A program made the position numbers and the translations under genes. Positions 8,607-18,300 of a stretch of 64,000 bases of DNA are shown here, one piece after another. The first letter of the stretch is position 1. Each line of letters starts with the position of its first letter. A model generated the notes under the pieces. The model was not told the origin of the DNA and did not search any database. It saw only the letters and a list, made by a program, of their open reading frames with translations. Origin of the DNA: Methanoregulaceae archaeon (GTDB lineage Archaea > Halobacteriota > Methanomicrobia > Methanomicrobiales > Methanospirillaceae); NCBI GenBank assembly GCA_021371995.1, contig JAJFVA010000010.1, forward strand, positions 1-64,000, given 5' to 3'.

Positions 8607-9248
8607 TCATTTCTGCATTCTTCTGAAGATGATTGCAGCTGCGGCAAGACCCGGGGCTTCGAGAATAATAAGAACCGGCAGCGGGGCACTTGTAGGGGAG
8701 ATTTTTGTGAGAGCTTCCTGTGCTGTTTCCCTGTTCTTCCTGGCATCTTCTGATGAAGGATCGAGCATGAGGGCCTGCCCGGATGCGGCTGCCGCCTCTT
8801 CATATCTGCCAAGCGCAATCAGGGCTGTACCCTTGTTTACCCAGGCTTCAGTCAGGGCAGGGTCAAGCTCTACAGAACGCACCGCAGCATCAAGACCTTC
8901 CTTGTATCGGCCCAGGTGTATCAGGGCGTACGCCTTGTTATTCCAGGCTGCAGACTGGTTTGGATTCAGTTTTATAGCCCGTTCCGAAGCATCAAGGGAA
9001 TCATTGTACCTGCCGAGAGAATTGAGAATTCCTGCCCGGGTTATATAGGCAAGTGTGAAATTCTGATTTTCCAGGAGAGCATAATCGGTCTCGTTCAGAG
9101 CCAGCAGGAATTCTCCTTTGTAAGCGAAGTCTACTGCTTTATTGTAATGATCGATTGCTGCGAGGTTATCTGCACCTGCAGTACCGCATCCAAAAAAAAG
9201 CGCAAACAGAAATAACAGGCATACGAAGGAGATTTTGGGTTGGGTCAT
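8607..9248 (-). CDS. TPR-repeat protein, exported and membrane-anchored
   Basis: About 213 residues. The ATG at 9248 gives a clean signal sequence (MTQPKISFVCLLFLFALFF, then GCGTAG, a possible lipobox-like Cys) and avoids overlap with pyrI; a start at 9296 is also open. Three to four tetratricopeptide repeats follow, with the usual N-P spacing (AIKLNPNQSAAWNNKAYAL; SVELDPALTEAWVNKGTAL; ALMLDPSS). The C-terminus is a hydrophobic segment ending in basic residues (IIFRRMQK), resembling a membrane anchor or sorting tail. Likely a protein-protein scaffold on the outer face; partner unknown. Confidence 0.8.
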   Translation of the reverse strand: MTQPKISFVCLLFLFALFFGCGTAGADNLAAIDHYNKAVDFAYKGEFLLALNETDYALLENQNFTLAYITRAGILNSLGRYNDSLDASERAIKLNPNQSAAWNNKAYALIHLGRYKEGLDAAVRSVELDPALTEAWVNKGTALIALGRYEEAAAASGQALMLDPSSEDARKNRETAQEALTKISPTSAPLPVLIILEAPGLAAAAIIFRRMQK

Positions 9249-9256
9249 CCTCTTCC

Positions 9257-9721
9257 TCAGAGGATATGGTTTGTGATATCCTTTGTGATCATCCACTCGC
9301 AGTAGAGGCAGTGGAGTCCTTTGGGCAGTACTTCGAATTTGGAGGGGACAGGTTCATTTGTATTCGAGATACAGCCGGGATTCGGGCAACGGACTACTCC
9401 GATGAGGAAAGCCGGGATTTCTACCCCCTTTTTCTCATACACCTCAAAATTACGAATGATGCTGATGGTGGCATGGGGGGCGATCAATGCTATCCGGTCC
9501 ACTTCTTCCTTGCGAAGTTCACGATTCTCAATCTTTACAATATCCTTTATTCCGATTTTACTGCTCTTTACATTTGTTGCAACGGATATGGACTCTGGAG
9601 TGGCGCCGGTAATCCCGATTATCTTCAGGACATTGAGGGCTTCCCCGCCGGCAATATGGTCGATCACTGTTCCATTCCGGATTGGACTGATGAGGAGCCC
9701 GCCCCGTGCATCTCTCCTCAT
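9257..9721 (-). CDS. pyrI: Aspartate carbamoyltransferase regulatory subunit
   Basis: A 154-residue PyrI. The N-terminal allosteric domain (RNGTVIDHIAGGEALNVL, NVKSSKIGIKDIVKIENREL) is followed by the zinc-binding domain with four cysteines (CPNPGCISN ... CLYCEW) that holds the catalytic trimer contact. It binds CTP/ATP and controls the pyrB catalytic chain. The start overlaps the pyrB stop by one base, so translation is probably coupled. Confidence 0.96.
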   Translation of the reverse strand: MRRDARGGLLISPIRNGTVIDHIAGGEALNVLKIIGITGATPESISVATNVKSSKIGIKDIVKIENRELRKEEVDRIALIAPHATISIIRNFEVYEKKGVEIPAFLIGVVRCPNPGCISNTNEPVPSKFEVLPKGLHCLYCEWMITKDITNHIL

Positions 9722-10617
9722 CAGGACATCACCTTTTGAAGCATCGCCATCCGGACAGGTATCCCGTTCCTTGACTGTTCGAAGTAGCGGGCGTGTGAAA
9801 GCGAATCCACACGAGGATCTATCTCGTCAAGCCTGGGAAGAGGGTGAAGCACGATGAACCGTTCTTTTACACCAGTAAGCAGTTCCGGAGTAATCCGGTA
9901 ACTTGATGCCACCTTGAAATATGATGCAGAGTCCGGGAATCGTTCACGCTGGATTCTCGTGACATAAAGGACATCCAGCTCCGAAATCACCCTGCTCACA
10001 TCATCATGCTCGATTATCTCTGTTCCATCCTCTCCCAGTTCCTCAGCGATTGCGGAGGGAAGTTCAAGGCCTTTGGGGGAGATGGTGTGGAGTGTCGCAT
10101 CGTACCGTGAAAGAGCGTGAGCAAGTGAATGAGCAGTTCTTCCATAACGGAGGTCTCCGAGAAGCCCGACCTGGATTCTATCAAGGGGCATGGATTGCCG
10201 GATAGTATAAAGGTCAAGGAGCGTCTGGGAAGGATGCTGGCCTGCGCCATCTCCTGCGTTGATAACCGGAACAGAGGAAAATTCACCGGCAAGGCGTGCA
10301 GCGCCCTCTTTTGGATGTCGGAGAACAATGGCATCTGCATACCCGCTCACAACGCGGACAGTATCGGCAAGCGTCTCCCCTTTTGCCATCGAACTTGCCT
10401 CAACGCTGTCGACGCCGATCGAGGTGCCGCCAAGCCGGGCCATCGCGGCATCAAATGACATCCGGGTACGGGTACTGGGTTCAAAGAAGAGGAGTGCAAG
10501 AATCTTTCCTTTCAGCGCAGTTTCATTATACTGGTTCGCCTGGATAAGCGCAGCTTTGTCAAGAAGGCAGTCGATTTCCGGCCGCTCTAAGTCACGTATC
10601 GAGATGATATGGTTCAT
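9721..10617 (-). CDS. pyrB: Aspartate carbamoyltransferase catalytic subunit
   Basis: A 298-residue PyrB. The carbamoyl-phosphate motif FEPSTRTRMSF lies at 45-55, GAGQHPSQTLLD in the middle and the aspartate-binding LHPLPR near the C-terminus. It makes N-carbamoyl-aspartate, the first committed step of pyrimidine synthesis. Length is normal, and all active-site blocks are present. It forms a pyrBI operon with the next gene. Confidence 0.97.
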   Translation of the reverse strand: MNHIISIRDLERPEIDCLLDKAALIQANQYNETALKGKILALLFFEPSTRTRMSFDAAMARLGGTSIGVDSVEASSMAKGETLADTVRVVSGYADAIVLRHPKEGAARLAGEFSSVPVINAGDGAGQHPSQTLLDLYTIRQSMPLDRIQVGLLGDLRYGRTAHSLAHALSRYDATLHTISPKGLELPSAIAEELGEDGTEIIEHDDVSRVISELDVLYVTRIQRERFPDSASYFKVASSYRITPELLTGVKERFIVLHPLPRLDEIDPRVDSLSHARYFEQSRNGIPVRMAMLQKVMS

Positions 10618-10747
10618 GGCAATCCCCCGGGCCTTTCAGGTGGATTCCAGTTAGGATATTCCGGCGCTCCCCTTGACCGGATTCCGCCTTTATACAAGTT
10701 TGGCTCTGTTCCTTTTTGAGACTATTGGATTACTTTACTGTATATTT

Positions 10748-12250
10748 TCACAGGGATGCCCTGCTGATCGGGGTAACCCTTGAGTCCCGCGTCAAAAACA
10801 GGTTCCAGGCTCCATGTTTCTGGTTGAACCTGACAAGTGCACCGCTTATCTCGAAGATGCTCGAGTAGGGAAGAGAGAGAAGTTCACGGTTTTCCAAAGA
10901 GAGGTGAAAATGGGGAAGGACGACATAGACCGGCTGCCTCGACGTGCCATCGCAGATTAGGAAGACGTGAGTCCCCTTATTTCCAATATCCCCTGACATC
11001 AGGGCTCCCGCAACATTTACCTGCCGGCCAAGCCTGCCCTTCAGGGATGACAAGCGACTGAATGATGAATCCTTGTTAACGATGTAACAGTGACGCTTCC
11101 TCTCATCATTCACGAGCACTGCATAACTGAACTTGATATCAGTATTCAGGAACCGGAAGGCTTCTCGTTTCCCTGCCAGAGCATTCATAAGGCGGGTCGG
11201 CTGGATTGGTGGCTTTTCAATAAAACTCCAGCAGCGTTCTGCTGCACAACGGGGTTGCCAGATACAGGTGCATGGGCTATGAATCTGAAGACCATGACCT
11301 GTTGCTGCCTGGACCGTCTGCCTGAGTTCTGTTGCGTTCCGGAGTTCGGCTGGCTCAATAATAATCATGCATCCTCCTTTTGCAAGAAGAAGTGAGAGGC
11401 TTTTCAGGTATTCGGCCCGCTTTTTGGGGCTTTCCTGTACAAGCTCATTTGTCACATTCTGCATCACGATAAGATCAAGAGCCGAAGGGAGCCGAAGGGT
11501 ATCTGCATCACGCAGATCACCGGAAATTGCCGGATAAGTGGTGATGCGCGGTTCACCAGCGGTGAAACGGTTGACCAGGAACCGGTAAGACTCAAGGAAC
11601 TCTTCTGATCGTTCAAGAGCGAATAGTTCTGCCGAGAATTCCGGAATTTCACGGGCACAGGCCGAGATTGCCAGGGAGACCACTCCAGGACCGGATCCAA
11701 CATCCAGAATCCTTGCATGGTTCGGGATAAGCCCGTCTTTTATCAGCATCAGGAATGCATGCTGGAATTGCGAAAAATACACGGGCGCGTGATATGCCAG
11801 GTATGCGATGACTGCATACCCTTTCCGGTACCCGATTCTCCTTGGTTCACCTTCCTTCCAGTACTGCCATTTCTGCTGCATAACCGCACTTCTGATTCTC
11901 TGGAGAACCAGCGGGTCATTCCAGGATTTGCCTGTTTTATATTCTATATACTGCTCGGTCAGGTCCTGAAGCCCGGCAAGTGCGGGACCCGTGCCCACCT
12001 GCGCAGTGAGTATCCGGGCAGGAGAATCAGGAAGAATAACGTGCTGTTTTGGTAAAATCCGAAATATCCGATAATCCCTGGCGGATCCGCGCCATCCCAG
12101 TGAAAGCCGTGAGAGTGTGGGAAGAATCGAAATGAGAAGTGACGTGAGATCCTTTCCGGGGGAGCAGCTGTCCCTGAATTCACGAAGGGAAAACTGGTCA
12201 CGGGCTCCTGCATAGGACTCAAATTTTTTCTGAATCTCATCGCCGGCCAT
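10748..12250 (-). CDS. Rsm22-like SAM-dependent methyltransferase
   Basis: A 500-residue protein. A Rossmann SAM-binding motif ILDVGSGPGVVSLAI lies near residues 182-196, and the region LDLIVMQNVTNEL matches motif IV. Then comes a Cys-containing stretch (HSPCTCIWQPRCAAERCWSF) like the putative metal site of Rsm22, and a C-terminal beta-rich extension. Rsm22-type proteins are tied to small-subunit ribosome maturation in mitochondria; the archaeal function is inferred. The gene stands alone, with 130 bases to pyrB. Confidence 0.75.
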   Translation of the reverse strand: MAGDEIQKKFESYAGARDQFSLREFRDSCSPGKDLTSLLISILPTLSRLSLGWRGSARDYRIFRILPKQHVILPDSPARILTAQVGTGPALAGLQDLTEQYIEYKTGKSWNDPLVLQRIRSAVMQQKWQYWKEGEPRRIGYRKGYAVIAYLAYHAPVYFSQFQHAFLMLIKDGLIPNHARILDVGSGPGVVSLAISACAREIPEFSAELFALERSEEFLESYRFLVNRFTAGEPRITTYPAISGDLRDADTLRLPSALDLIVMQNVTNELVQESPKKRAEYLKSLSLLLAKGGCMIIIEPAELRNATELRQTVQAATGHGLQIHSPCTCIWQPRCAAERCWSFIEKPPIQPTRLMNALAGKREAFRFLNTDIKFSYAVLVNDERKRHCYIVNKDSSFSRLSSLKGRLGRQVNVAGALMSGDIGNKGTHVFLICDGTSRQPVYVVLPHFHLSLENRELLSLPYSSIFEISGALVRFNQKHGAWNLFLTRDSRVTPISRASL

Positions 12251-12397
12251 GCAGATTGGTGGGTTTTATGCAGGATTATCCTTTGCGGGGCAGGTATTGC
12301 ATCGGAGATTTTATGTGATGAAATTATCGGTTTTCCTGTGTAAATAAGGAACTATTATGGGATAACTTGCCCACTCCTCCTAACGATCTGGTGAAAT

Positions 12398-14461
12398 ATG
12401 GAACAGAAACAATTGCTCCCGGAGGATGAAGGATACCGTCTTCTTGCAGAATTCGGAATTCCGGTGCCTGATTATGAAGTTGTCAGGGATGTCCGGGAGG
12501 CAATAGCAGCAGCGGCACGAATCGGGTATCCCGTGGTGCTAAAAGTAATCTCTCCGGCAATTATCCATAAAAGTGAGGTCGGAGGTGTGAAGACAGGAAT
12601 TGACTCACATGAACGTCTGTCTGAAGCATTCAGCGGTATTTTTGAGAGCGTAAGATATCACAATCCTGAAGCTCCCGTTACGGGGATTATTGTCGAGAAG
12701 GAGCTCCCTCCCGGCCTTGAACTGTTTATTGGCGGAAAGATCGATCCGGCATTCGGACGGGTGATATCCTGTGGCCTCGGAGGAACAACAATCGAGTTAT
12801 TCCATGACTTCTCACTCCGTATCCTACCCGTAAGCCGCGACGAACTCTCGGGTATGATAAGGGATTTACGGAGCTATCCGCTCATCAGTGGATATCGTGG
12901 AAAACCGCCACTTGATGAAGGACAGATGATCCAATGCCTTGAAAGTGCTGTCAGAATGTTTGAGAGCGGGCAGATCACCGAGTTTGATATCAATCCGCTC
13001 ATCCTCTACGAGCATGGGTCCTGTGCAGTTGATGCACGTATATACAGGGGAAAAGCGGATTCATGTATCCCGCAGGTAAAACAGGCATTTGATCCCGATC
13101 TGCTGCATCCGAAATCCATAGCAGTTATCGGTGCATCAGCAGACCCTAAAAAGATAGGGTATGCAATCCTCAGGAATCTCCTCCCGTTCCCGGGAACGCT
13201 CTACCCGGTAAACCCGAACCAGAATGAAGTCCTCGGGCGGCGTGCATACCGCTGCATCGCTGATATTCCGGGAGAGGTCGATACTGCTGTAATCGCAGTA
13301 CCTTCAGCTCTGGTGCCTGGGGTTATGGAGGATCTTGCGCTTCATGGCACACGGCTTGCCATCATCATCTCATCAGGGTTCCGGGAGATGGGAAAAGAAG
13401 GCAGGGATAGGGAAGAAAAAATTCTTGATATCGCACTGAAAGCAGGGATCCGTATTGTCGGTCCCAACTGTCTTGGCATTGTTCTCCCTCACCTGCAGAT
13501 CAATACAACGTTTGACCCGACCACTCCAAGGAAAGGGAATATCGGGTTTATATCCCAGAGCGGGGCAGTCATTACCACAATTGTGGACTGGAGTGTACCT
13601 GAGGAGATTGGTTTTTCCTCAGTGTTCAGTGTGGGTAACCAGGTCGATCTCGGGTTCATTGATTTTGTCAGGTTTGCAGCTGCCGAACCTGAAACGAAGG
13701 CAATTATCCTTTATATTGAGGAGATAAAAGACGGCTGTTCCTTTCTCGATGTACTGAAGGAAATAACTGAGACGATTCCGGTAATTACGCTTAAGTCGGG
13801 CTCATCTTCGCATGGTAAGAAGGCAGCCGCTTCCCATACAGGCTCACTCGCTGGAGATTACGAGGTATACCAGGCTGCATTCCGACAGGCTGGAGCAATA
13901 CCGGTATTCTCGTTACGGGAGGCATTCGACGTGGCAGAACTCCTGGTATCTGAAGGATACCCCCCCGGGAATCGTGCTATCGTTGTTACGACTGCAGGTG
14001 GCTTTGGTGTCCTTGCATCAGACTATTCCGAAAGGTTTGGAGTAACTCTGCCGCCGCTTTCTCCCGCCATCCTTGAAGAGCTTGACGGGTTCCTCCCTCA
14101 GCTCTGGAACCGGGATAATCCTCTTGATATTATCGGAGACGGTGGAGCTGACCGCTTTGCCCGGGTCTTTGACACGCTTATAAAGTTCCAGGAAGAATGG
14201 GATATCGCGGTAATCATTGCGGTCCCTTCAGCTGTGCTCGATCCAACCCAGCTTGCCCTTGAGATCTCAAGGTTTTCCGGGCATACCAGGAATGTGATTG
14301 TCGGGTGTATGATAGGGGGCGAATCAATGAAGGGAGGACTGAGTGTGCTCCGGCACAATCAAATCCCGAATTTTGACGATATTGAGAATGCTTTTAAGGC
14401 AATTGGCAGAAGTCTTGTCGCAGTAAAAAACCAGGTAAAAAATCCCGGGCATGACACCTGA
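12398..14461 (+). CDS. ADP-forming acyl/acetyl-CoA synthetase, fused beta-alpha form
   Basis: A 687-residue fused enzyme. The ATP-grasp (beta) domain comes first (GYPVVLKVISPAIIHKSEVG; FDINPLILYE near 200), then from about residue 234 the CoA-binding alpha domain (SIAVIGASADPKKIGYAILR) and the succinyl-CoA-ligase-like domains. SHTGSLAGD carries the phospho-accepting His near residue 480. The family converts acyl-CoA, ADP and Pi to acid, CoA and ATP or the reverse; substrate preference cannot be read from sequence. The beta-before-alpha order is the reverse of the common alpha-beta fusion. The ATG is the first start after the upstream stop. Confidence 0.88.
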   Translation: MEQKQLLPEDEGYRLLAEFGIPVPDYEVVRDVREAIAAAARIGYPVVLKVISPAIIHKSEVGGVKTGIDSHERLSEAFSGIFESVRYHNPEAPVTGIIVEKELPPGLELFIGGKIDPAFGRVISCGLGGTTIELFHDFSLRILPVSRDELSGMIRDLRSYPLISGYRGKPPLDEGQMIQCLESAVRMFESGQITEFDINPLILYEHGSCAVDARIYRGKADSCIPQVKQAFDPDLLHPKSIAVIGASADPKKIGYAILRNLLPFPGTLYPVNPNQNEVLGRRAYRCIADIPGEVDTAVIAVPSALVPGVMEDLALHGTRLAIIISSGFREMGKEGRDREEKILDIALKAGIRIVGPNCLGIVLPHLQINTTFDPTTPRKGNIGFISQSGAVITTIVDWSVPEEIGFSSVFSVGNQVDLGFIDFVRFAAAEPETKAIILYIEEIKDGCSFLDVLKEITETIPVITLKSGSSSHGKKAAASHTGSLAGDYEVYQAAFRQAGAIPVFSLREAFDVAELLVSEGYPPGNRAIVVTTAGGFGVLASDYSERFGVTLPPLSPAILEELDGFLPQLWNRDNPLDIIGDGGADRFARVFDTLIKFQEEWDIAVIIAVPSAVLDPTQLALEISRFSGHTRNVIVGCMIGGESMKGGLSVLRHNQIPNFDDIENAFKAIGRSLVAVKNQVKNPGHDT

Positions 14462-14847
14462 AAGGCTGCAATGAGAGGATGTATCGGGAGAGTACTGCTC
14501 AACCTCCCGGTTCATTGAATGATAACCGGGGTGTATCAGGTGAACTTCTCTCATTCTGGCATTTTATACGGGTAACTCTGCCAGATACTTGTGGTGGAGC
14601 ATGCCGGACGAACCCCCAGACTCTGCATTGGAAAACAGACAGGGCAGGGATCATGTTCAATTGGGGGTGGCTCCTCCACAACTGGTCAAACGAGTAATCT
14701 GCCACAGCAGGCACCACCAAATCCAATGTCACGAATAATCAGATCTCAAAGGAAATGGGTGCATCCATGGAATCCCTTGAAAGGCGCTTTCCAGAAAGCC
14801 CCATGTTGCATCCAGACACTCCATACCGGGGATGAAGATCGAACCAG
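14462..14847. other. Convergent intergenic region, no gene recognised
   Basis: These 386 bases lie between the stops of the convergent acyl-CoA synthetase and kinase genes. Short frames are open on both strands but have low-quality composition and no recognisable domain. I see no strong hairpin. Confidence 0.45.
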
Positions 14848-17322
14848 CTATTCGTCGAAGATCTCGTATCGTTCAATGTCGATTTGCGTGACAAGGATTC
14901 GCTCAAGCTCGTCAACCAGTTCTTTTACCGATTGATATCTCACTGCCGGATCTTTTTCCAGGCATTTACTGACAATCCTGTCGTATGGCACGGCTGCGGG
15001 AGTCATATCAGATGGAAGATGCGGGATTTCGTTGAGGATCCGTGCACTTACCCGCGTGATATCATCTCCTCCAAAGGGTAGTTCTCCCGTAAGTAATTCA
15101 TAGAACACCACTCCCAGTTGGTAGATATCGGTCCGCTGATCGGTTTCACCGAACCGGTCCGGCGCGATCTGCTCGGGTGCTGCGTAAGAGAGTGAAAATC
15201 CTGTAATGGTGGGAAGGAAACCTGTACCCATTACTTTGCTCATACCCCAGTCGGTTATGCGGGGAATACCTTCGTCGCTCATGAGTATATTTTGGGGTTT
15301 GATATCCCTGTGAATGATTCCCCGGGAATGGGCATATCCGAGACCCTGTGCGATATCACGGACGATACGGGCTGCATCCCCGGATGGAAGGGGTTTTGCA
15401 ATGTCGGCAAGTGAGGTTCCGATGAACTCCATCTCAACATAAGGGACAGGGAGGATATTGACCTCGTGAATCTTCACGATATTCTCATGGGAAAGATCTT
15501 CCCATGCCTTGATCTCCTTCATAAAGCATTTTCCAGCGGTTTCATTGAAATGAACAGGGATTTTCAGGGCAACAACTTCTCCGGTCTGGTTATTATATGC
15601 TTTAAAGACGCGGGCGACACCCCCCATCCCTATCAGCTGAGGCTCGCTGTATTTTTCAAGAAGTTCTTCAGGGAATGTTGCCGGTATCGTGGGAGATCTC
15701 GGGGAGATGATGGTCTCCGGAGAAGGCGATAAGCCGGAACTTTCGGGCGGGGAAATAGAACTGAAAAAACGGGATTCCCACCGGGCGATTGCACATCCGG
15801 CAAGTGCACAGGAAATGATGAGGATAAGCGGGATGCGAAGATCAGCCGGTGTATTGATCAGTGCCAGTGCAGCAACAAATACCCCTATGAGGGAAAAGAG
15901 CAGGTGGCCCGATGCTGTCCACCGCAGCGGTTGGGAAAGAAGGGTTCCGGTAAAGAGAGCAAGACCCGAGATTACCAGGTACGCTGATACAGGGAGTATA
16001 ATCGCAATGAACGGAGGGATGGTTTCGCGCAATATTCCGGTACGATAAACAAGGAACACCGCTCCCGTCAGTCCCGCAATAATGAGCCCGTAAGAGAGTG
16101 ATATCAGTTCCCTCGTCCTGCCTGGCAGAGTAACAGGAGAACGGGGCCTTATGACAAGGTCGGCCATCAGGGGGACGATGCAGAGCCCTCCGGTGAGGAG
16201 TAACACCATGAGGGGGTTCAGGCCGCCGGGAATGGCAGGAAACGGCGTACCTCCGGTGGTATTGCTGTTGAAGGGAGGAGTCGTATCCGCTGACGTTATG
16301 CCTGGAGTTACGGAAGCAGAGGTTTCAGAAGTTGTAATCGATACTGTCGGGAAAATTGTCCCGGTTGTAGCAGGGGTTGTCGTTGTTCCCGTAAGAGTTA
16401 CCGTTACCTGTGTTGTCGCGGTGGTTGATGTACTGGTCGGAACGGTAGTGATTGTGGCGGTCCCTGTAGTGAGCGGAATGGTGGTGCTGGTTGTCGCAGG
16501 GGTATTTGTTGTCACCGGGATTGTGGTGGCAGTTGGGGTAGGTGTCGTGGTCACCAATGTCGTAACAGCAGTTGTCGGAAGCGTAGTAATGGTAACTGTG
16601 GTGGCAGCAGTGGTGGGCGTTGTGGTCACTGTTGTTGTTGGAGTTGTTGTAACAGGTTTCGTGGTAGTGGTTGTTGTTGGGGTAGGCGTTAGGGTGGTCG
16701 GAATCGTGGTTGGAATTGTGGTTGGTGGTGTTGTTGGAACTGTGGTTGGGAGGGGAGTTGGTACGGTAGTTGTGGGGGCAGTTGTGGGATTTGTCACAGG
16801 GACCATGACAACCAGCGGGATTATTGTTGTCTCTCCCTGTCTCACAAGGACCTGGCTGCTCCATGGAGTATACCATTCGTCCCTGAGTTCCACCGTCCTT
16901 GTTCCAACGGCAACGTTATCAATAACCAAAGCTCCTTTTGCCTTTGTTCTGCCAATATAATCGCCGTCAATAAAGACCATTGCCCCCCAGGGATCTGATT
17001 CTATAGAGATAGAACCCGTGAGAGGGCTGAACTGCGCCGTGATAGATTGATCATAATAGACATCGCTGAATGTATATACAGAACGAGGACCAACCGATAT
17101 TCCGTTGACCAGAACAGTATCAATGCGATATCCGGGGTTAGGGATTATCGAAAATATCTGTGTGCCGTTCAGGATGACAAGGACCTCATCCGATGGAACG
17201 ATTGAACCGCCGGGTCCGGCATTTGCAGTGATTACGTAATACCCGTCTGCGGCGGCTATAGCGGAAAATACCCCGGTAAGAATGAGAGCGAATACGAGGA
17301 GTGATACCGGAGTGGTTTTCAT
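14848..17322 (-). CDS. Membrane Ser/Thr protein kinase with extracytoplasmic PEGA sensor and Thr-rich stalk
   Basis: An 824-residue protein, domains in order: signal peptide (1-25), a beta-repeat module (26-97), a PEGA domain (SISIESDPWGAMVFIDGDYIG, about 98-170), a Thr/Pro/Val stalk (about 172-350), five membrane segments (about 365-535) and a Hanks-type kinase domain (about 550-815). The kinase shows the glycine loop GMGGVARVFKA, the VALKI lysine, HRDIKPQN near 669 and an APE-like AAPEQ. DFG is replaced by DWG, as in CK2, so activity is expected. Signal peptide plus five TM segments puts PEGA outside and the kinase inside. It follows the FHA-winged-helix gene by 20 bases. Confidence 0.88.
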   Translation of the reverse strand: MKTTPVSLLVFALILTGVFSAIAAADGYYVITANAGPGGSIVPSDEVLVILNGTQIFSIIPNPGYRIDTVLVNGISVGPRSVYTFSDVYYDQSITAQFSPLTGSISIESDPWGAMVFIDGDYIGRTKAKGALVIDNVAVGTRTVELRDEWYTPWSSQVLVRQGETTIIPLVVMVPVTNPTTAPTTTVPTPLPTTVPTTPPTTIPTTIPTTLTPTPTTTTTTKPVTTTPTTTVTTTPTTAATTVTITTLPTTAVTTLVTTTPTPTATTIPVTTNTPATTSTTIPLTTGTATITTVPTSTSTTATTQVTVTLTGTTTTPATTGTIFPTVSITTSETSASVTPGITSADTTPPFNSNTTGGTPFPAIPGGLNPLMVLLLTGGLCIVPLMADLVIRPRSPVTLPGRTRELISLSYGLIIAGLTGAVFLVYRTGILRETIPPFIAIILPVSAYLVISGLALFTGTLLSQPLRWTASGHLLFSLIGVFVAALALINTPADLRIPLILIISCALAGCAIARWESRFFSSISPPESSGLSPSPETIISPRSPTIPATFPEELLEKYSEPQLIGMGGVARVFKAYNNQTGEVVALKIPVHFNETAGKCFMKEIKAWEDLSHENIVKIHEVNILPVPYVEMEFIGTSLADIAKPLPSGDAARIVRDIAQGLGYAHSRGIIHRDIKPQNILMSDEGIPRITDWGMSKVMGTGFLPTITGFSLSYAAPEQIAPDRFGETDQRTDIYQLGVVFYELLTGELPFGGDDITRVSARILNEIPHLPSDMTPAAVPYDRIVSKCLEKDPAVRYQSVKELVDELERILVTQIDIERYEIFDE
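16320..16810 (-). repeat. Low-complexity Thr/Pro/Val-coding tract inside the kinase gene
   Basis: Imperfect repeats of ACN/ACC-rich codons (read on the plus strand as runs of GTTGTTGT, GTGGTGGT and GTTGGGGT) encode the TTVPTT-like stalk. The same bases give long meaningless open frames on the other strand and frames. Such tracts expand and contract easily and are often glycosylated spacers in archaeal surface proteins. Confidence 0.8.
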
Positions 17323-17342
17323 GGCCAGATTCGTTACAGAAT

Positions 17343-18122
17343 TTATTTGCTGTCAGGCAGGATTACCAGGAGTCGGGCGCCTTTTGCACCTTTTGCTAGC
17401 TCGATAAGATCTCCATCGTGAAGGATGGCAGGCTGCCTTTTTTGCAGCTCGGTGCTGTTGAGGAAAGAGCCACCGGTGCTCCCGCGATCTTCGAAAATGT
17501 ACCGTAAGCCCTCCCTCCTAATAACGCCATGGGGTTTTGAGATACGACTCACAGATGAGTAATCTGCAGAAAGAATGACATCGCCCCCTGTTGATAGGTG
17601 GGAGGGATCAATCCTCCCTATCCGGGATTCGTTATTCTCCAGGATGTAGAGTTTTCCGTCATCTGGTCCCCCAAGCAGAATGACCATCGGCTTGTGCCCT
17701 GCAATCTCGTCTTCGACAACTTCCCTCACATCATCAAGCCGTTTTTTAAGATCGGCATCATCAATATTGATCCGCATGTTGGAGAAGATACCGAGATTCC
17801 GGACGATTGCCTCCATTGCCCCCGGTACAAGAGAATATTTCCAGACCGGGTGGACGCCCTTTGAGGTCTGTTGTCCGAGTCCCACCTCTTTTCGGATAAG
17901 TCCCATGCTGATGAGCTTATCAAGGTGTTTCTTGGTATTCTCATAACTCGTATTGATCTCGGATGCGATCATCCGTACATCTTTTGGTCGTCGTTCAAGT
18001 ATTTTCAGGATCTTGAGGCGCTGGCTGTTTGAAAGCACTTCAAGGTACTCTGAAAGTTCGTTAAAATAATCGGGCGCCTGTTCAAGCACAATGGTTCTTG
18101 ATTCCTCGTGCTGTTCTGTCAT
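17343..18122 (-). CDS. Winged-helix transcription regulator with C-terminal FHA domain
   Basis: A 259-residue protein. Residues 20-115 form an ArsR-like winged helix (LEVLSNSQRLKILKILERRP, then NTSYENTKKHLDKLISMGLI). A linker helix follows and then, from about 145, a forkhead-associated domain with ESRIGRIDPSHLS, SSVSRISKPHGVIRR and DRGSTGGSFLN, which is the phosphothreonine-binding pattern (Arg, Ser, and the N-G-S turn). It precedes the kinase gene by 20 bases on the same strand. A DNA-binding protein reading a phospho-Thr signal from the adjacent kinase is the simplest interpretation, but it is inference. Confidence 0.88.
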   Translation of the reverse strand: MTEQHEESRTIVLEQAPDYFNELSEYLEVLSNSQRLKILKILERRPKDVRMIASEINTSYENTKKHLDKLISMGLIRKEVGLGQQTSKGVHPVWKYSLVPGAMEAIVRNLGIFSNMRINIDDADLKKRLDDVREVVEDEIAGHKPMVILLGGPDDGKLYILENNESRIGRIDPSHLSTGGDVILSADYSSVSRISKPHGVIRREGLRYIFEDRGSTGGSFLNSTELQKRQPAILHDGDLIELAKGAKGARLLVILPDSK

Positions 18123-18300
18123 CCTGCCCCTGCCTCCTGTATTATAAGTCGTCCTGATGAATCAAAAACATTCTCCGACCGGTCAATTCAATGATATAAC
18201 CGGATGGTTCATGCGATATTCCTTTAAGCGGATTATTATCACGAGGAGATGGGAGTAATCATCCAGGAATCAGCCACATTGATTGGATAAGGTAACCATA

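Noticed and set aside
14479-14697. Short plus-strand frame after the acyl-CoA synthetase
   Set aside because: Composition is not protein-like, and a comparable frame is open on the other strand.
16325-16876. A 183-codon minus-strand frame rich in Asn, His and Tyr
   Set aside because: It is another frame of the same low-complexity tract of the kinase gene.
16151-16960. A 269-codon plus-strand open frame rich in Val and Gly
   Set aside because: It is the complement of the Thr/Pro/Val stalk of the kinase gene; its repetitive composition explains the absence of stops.
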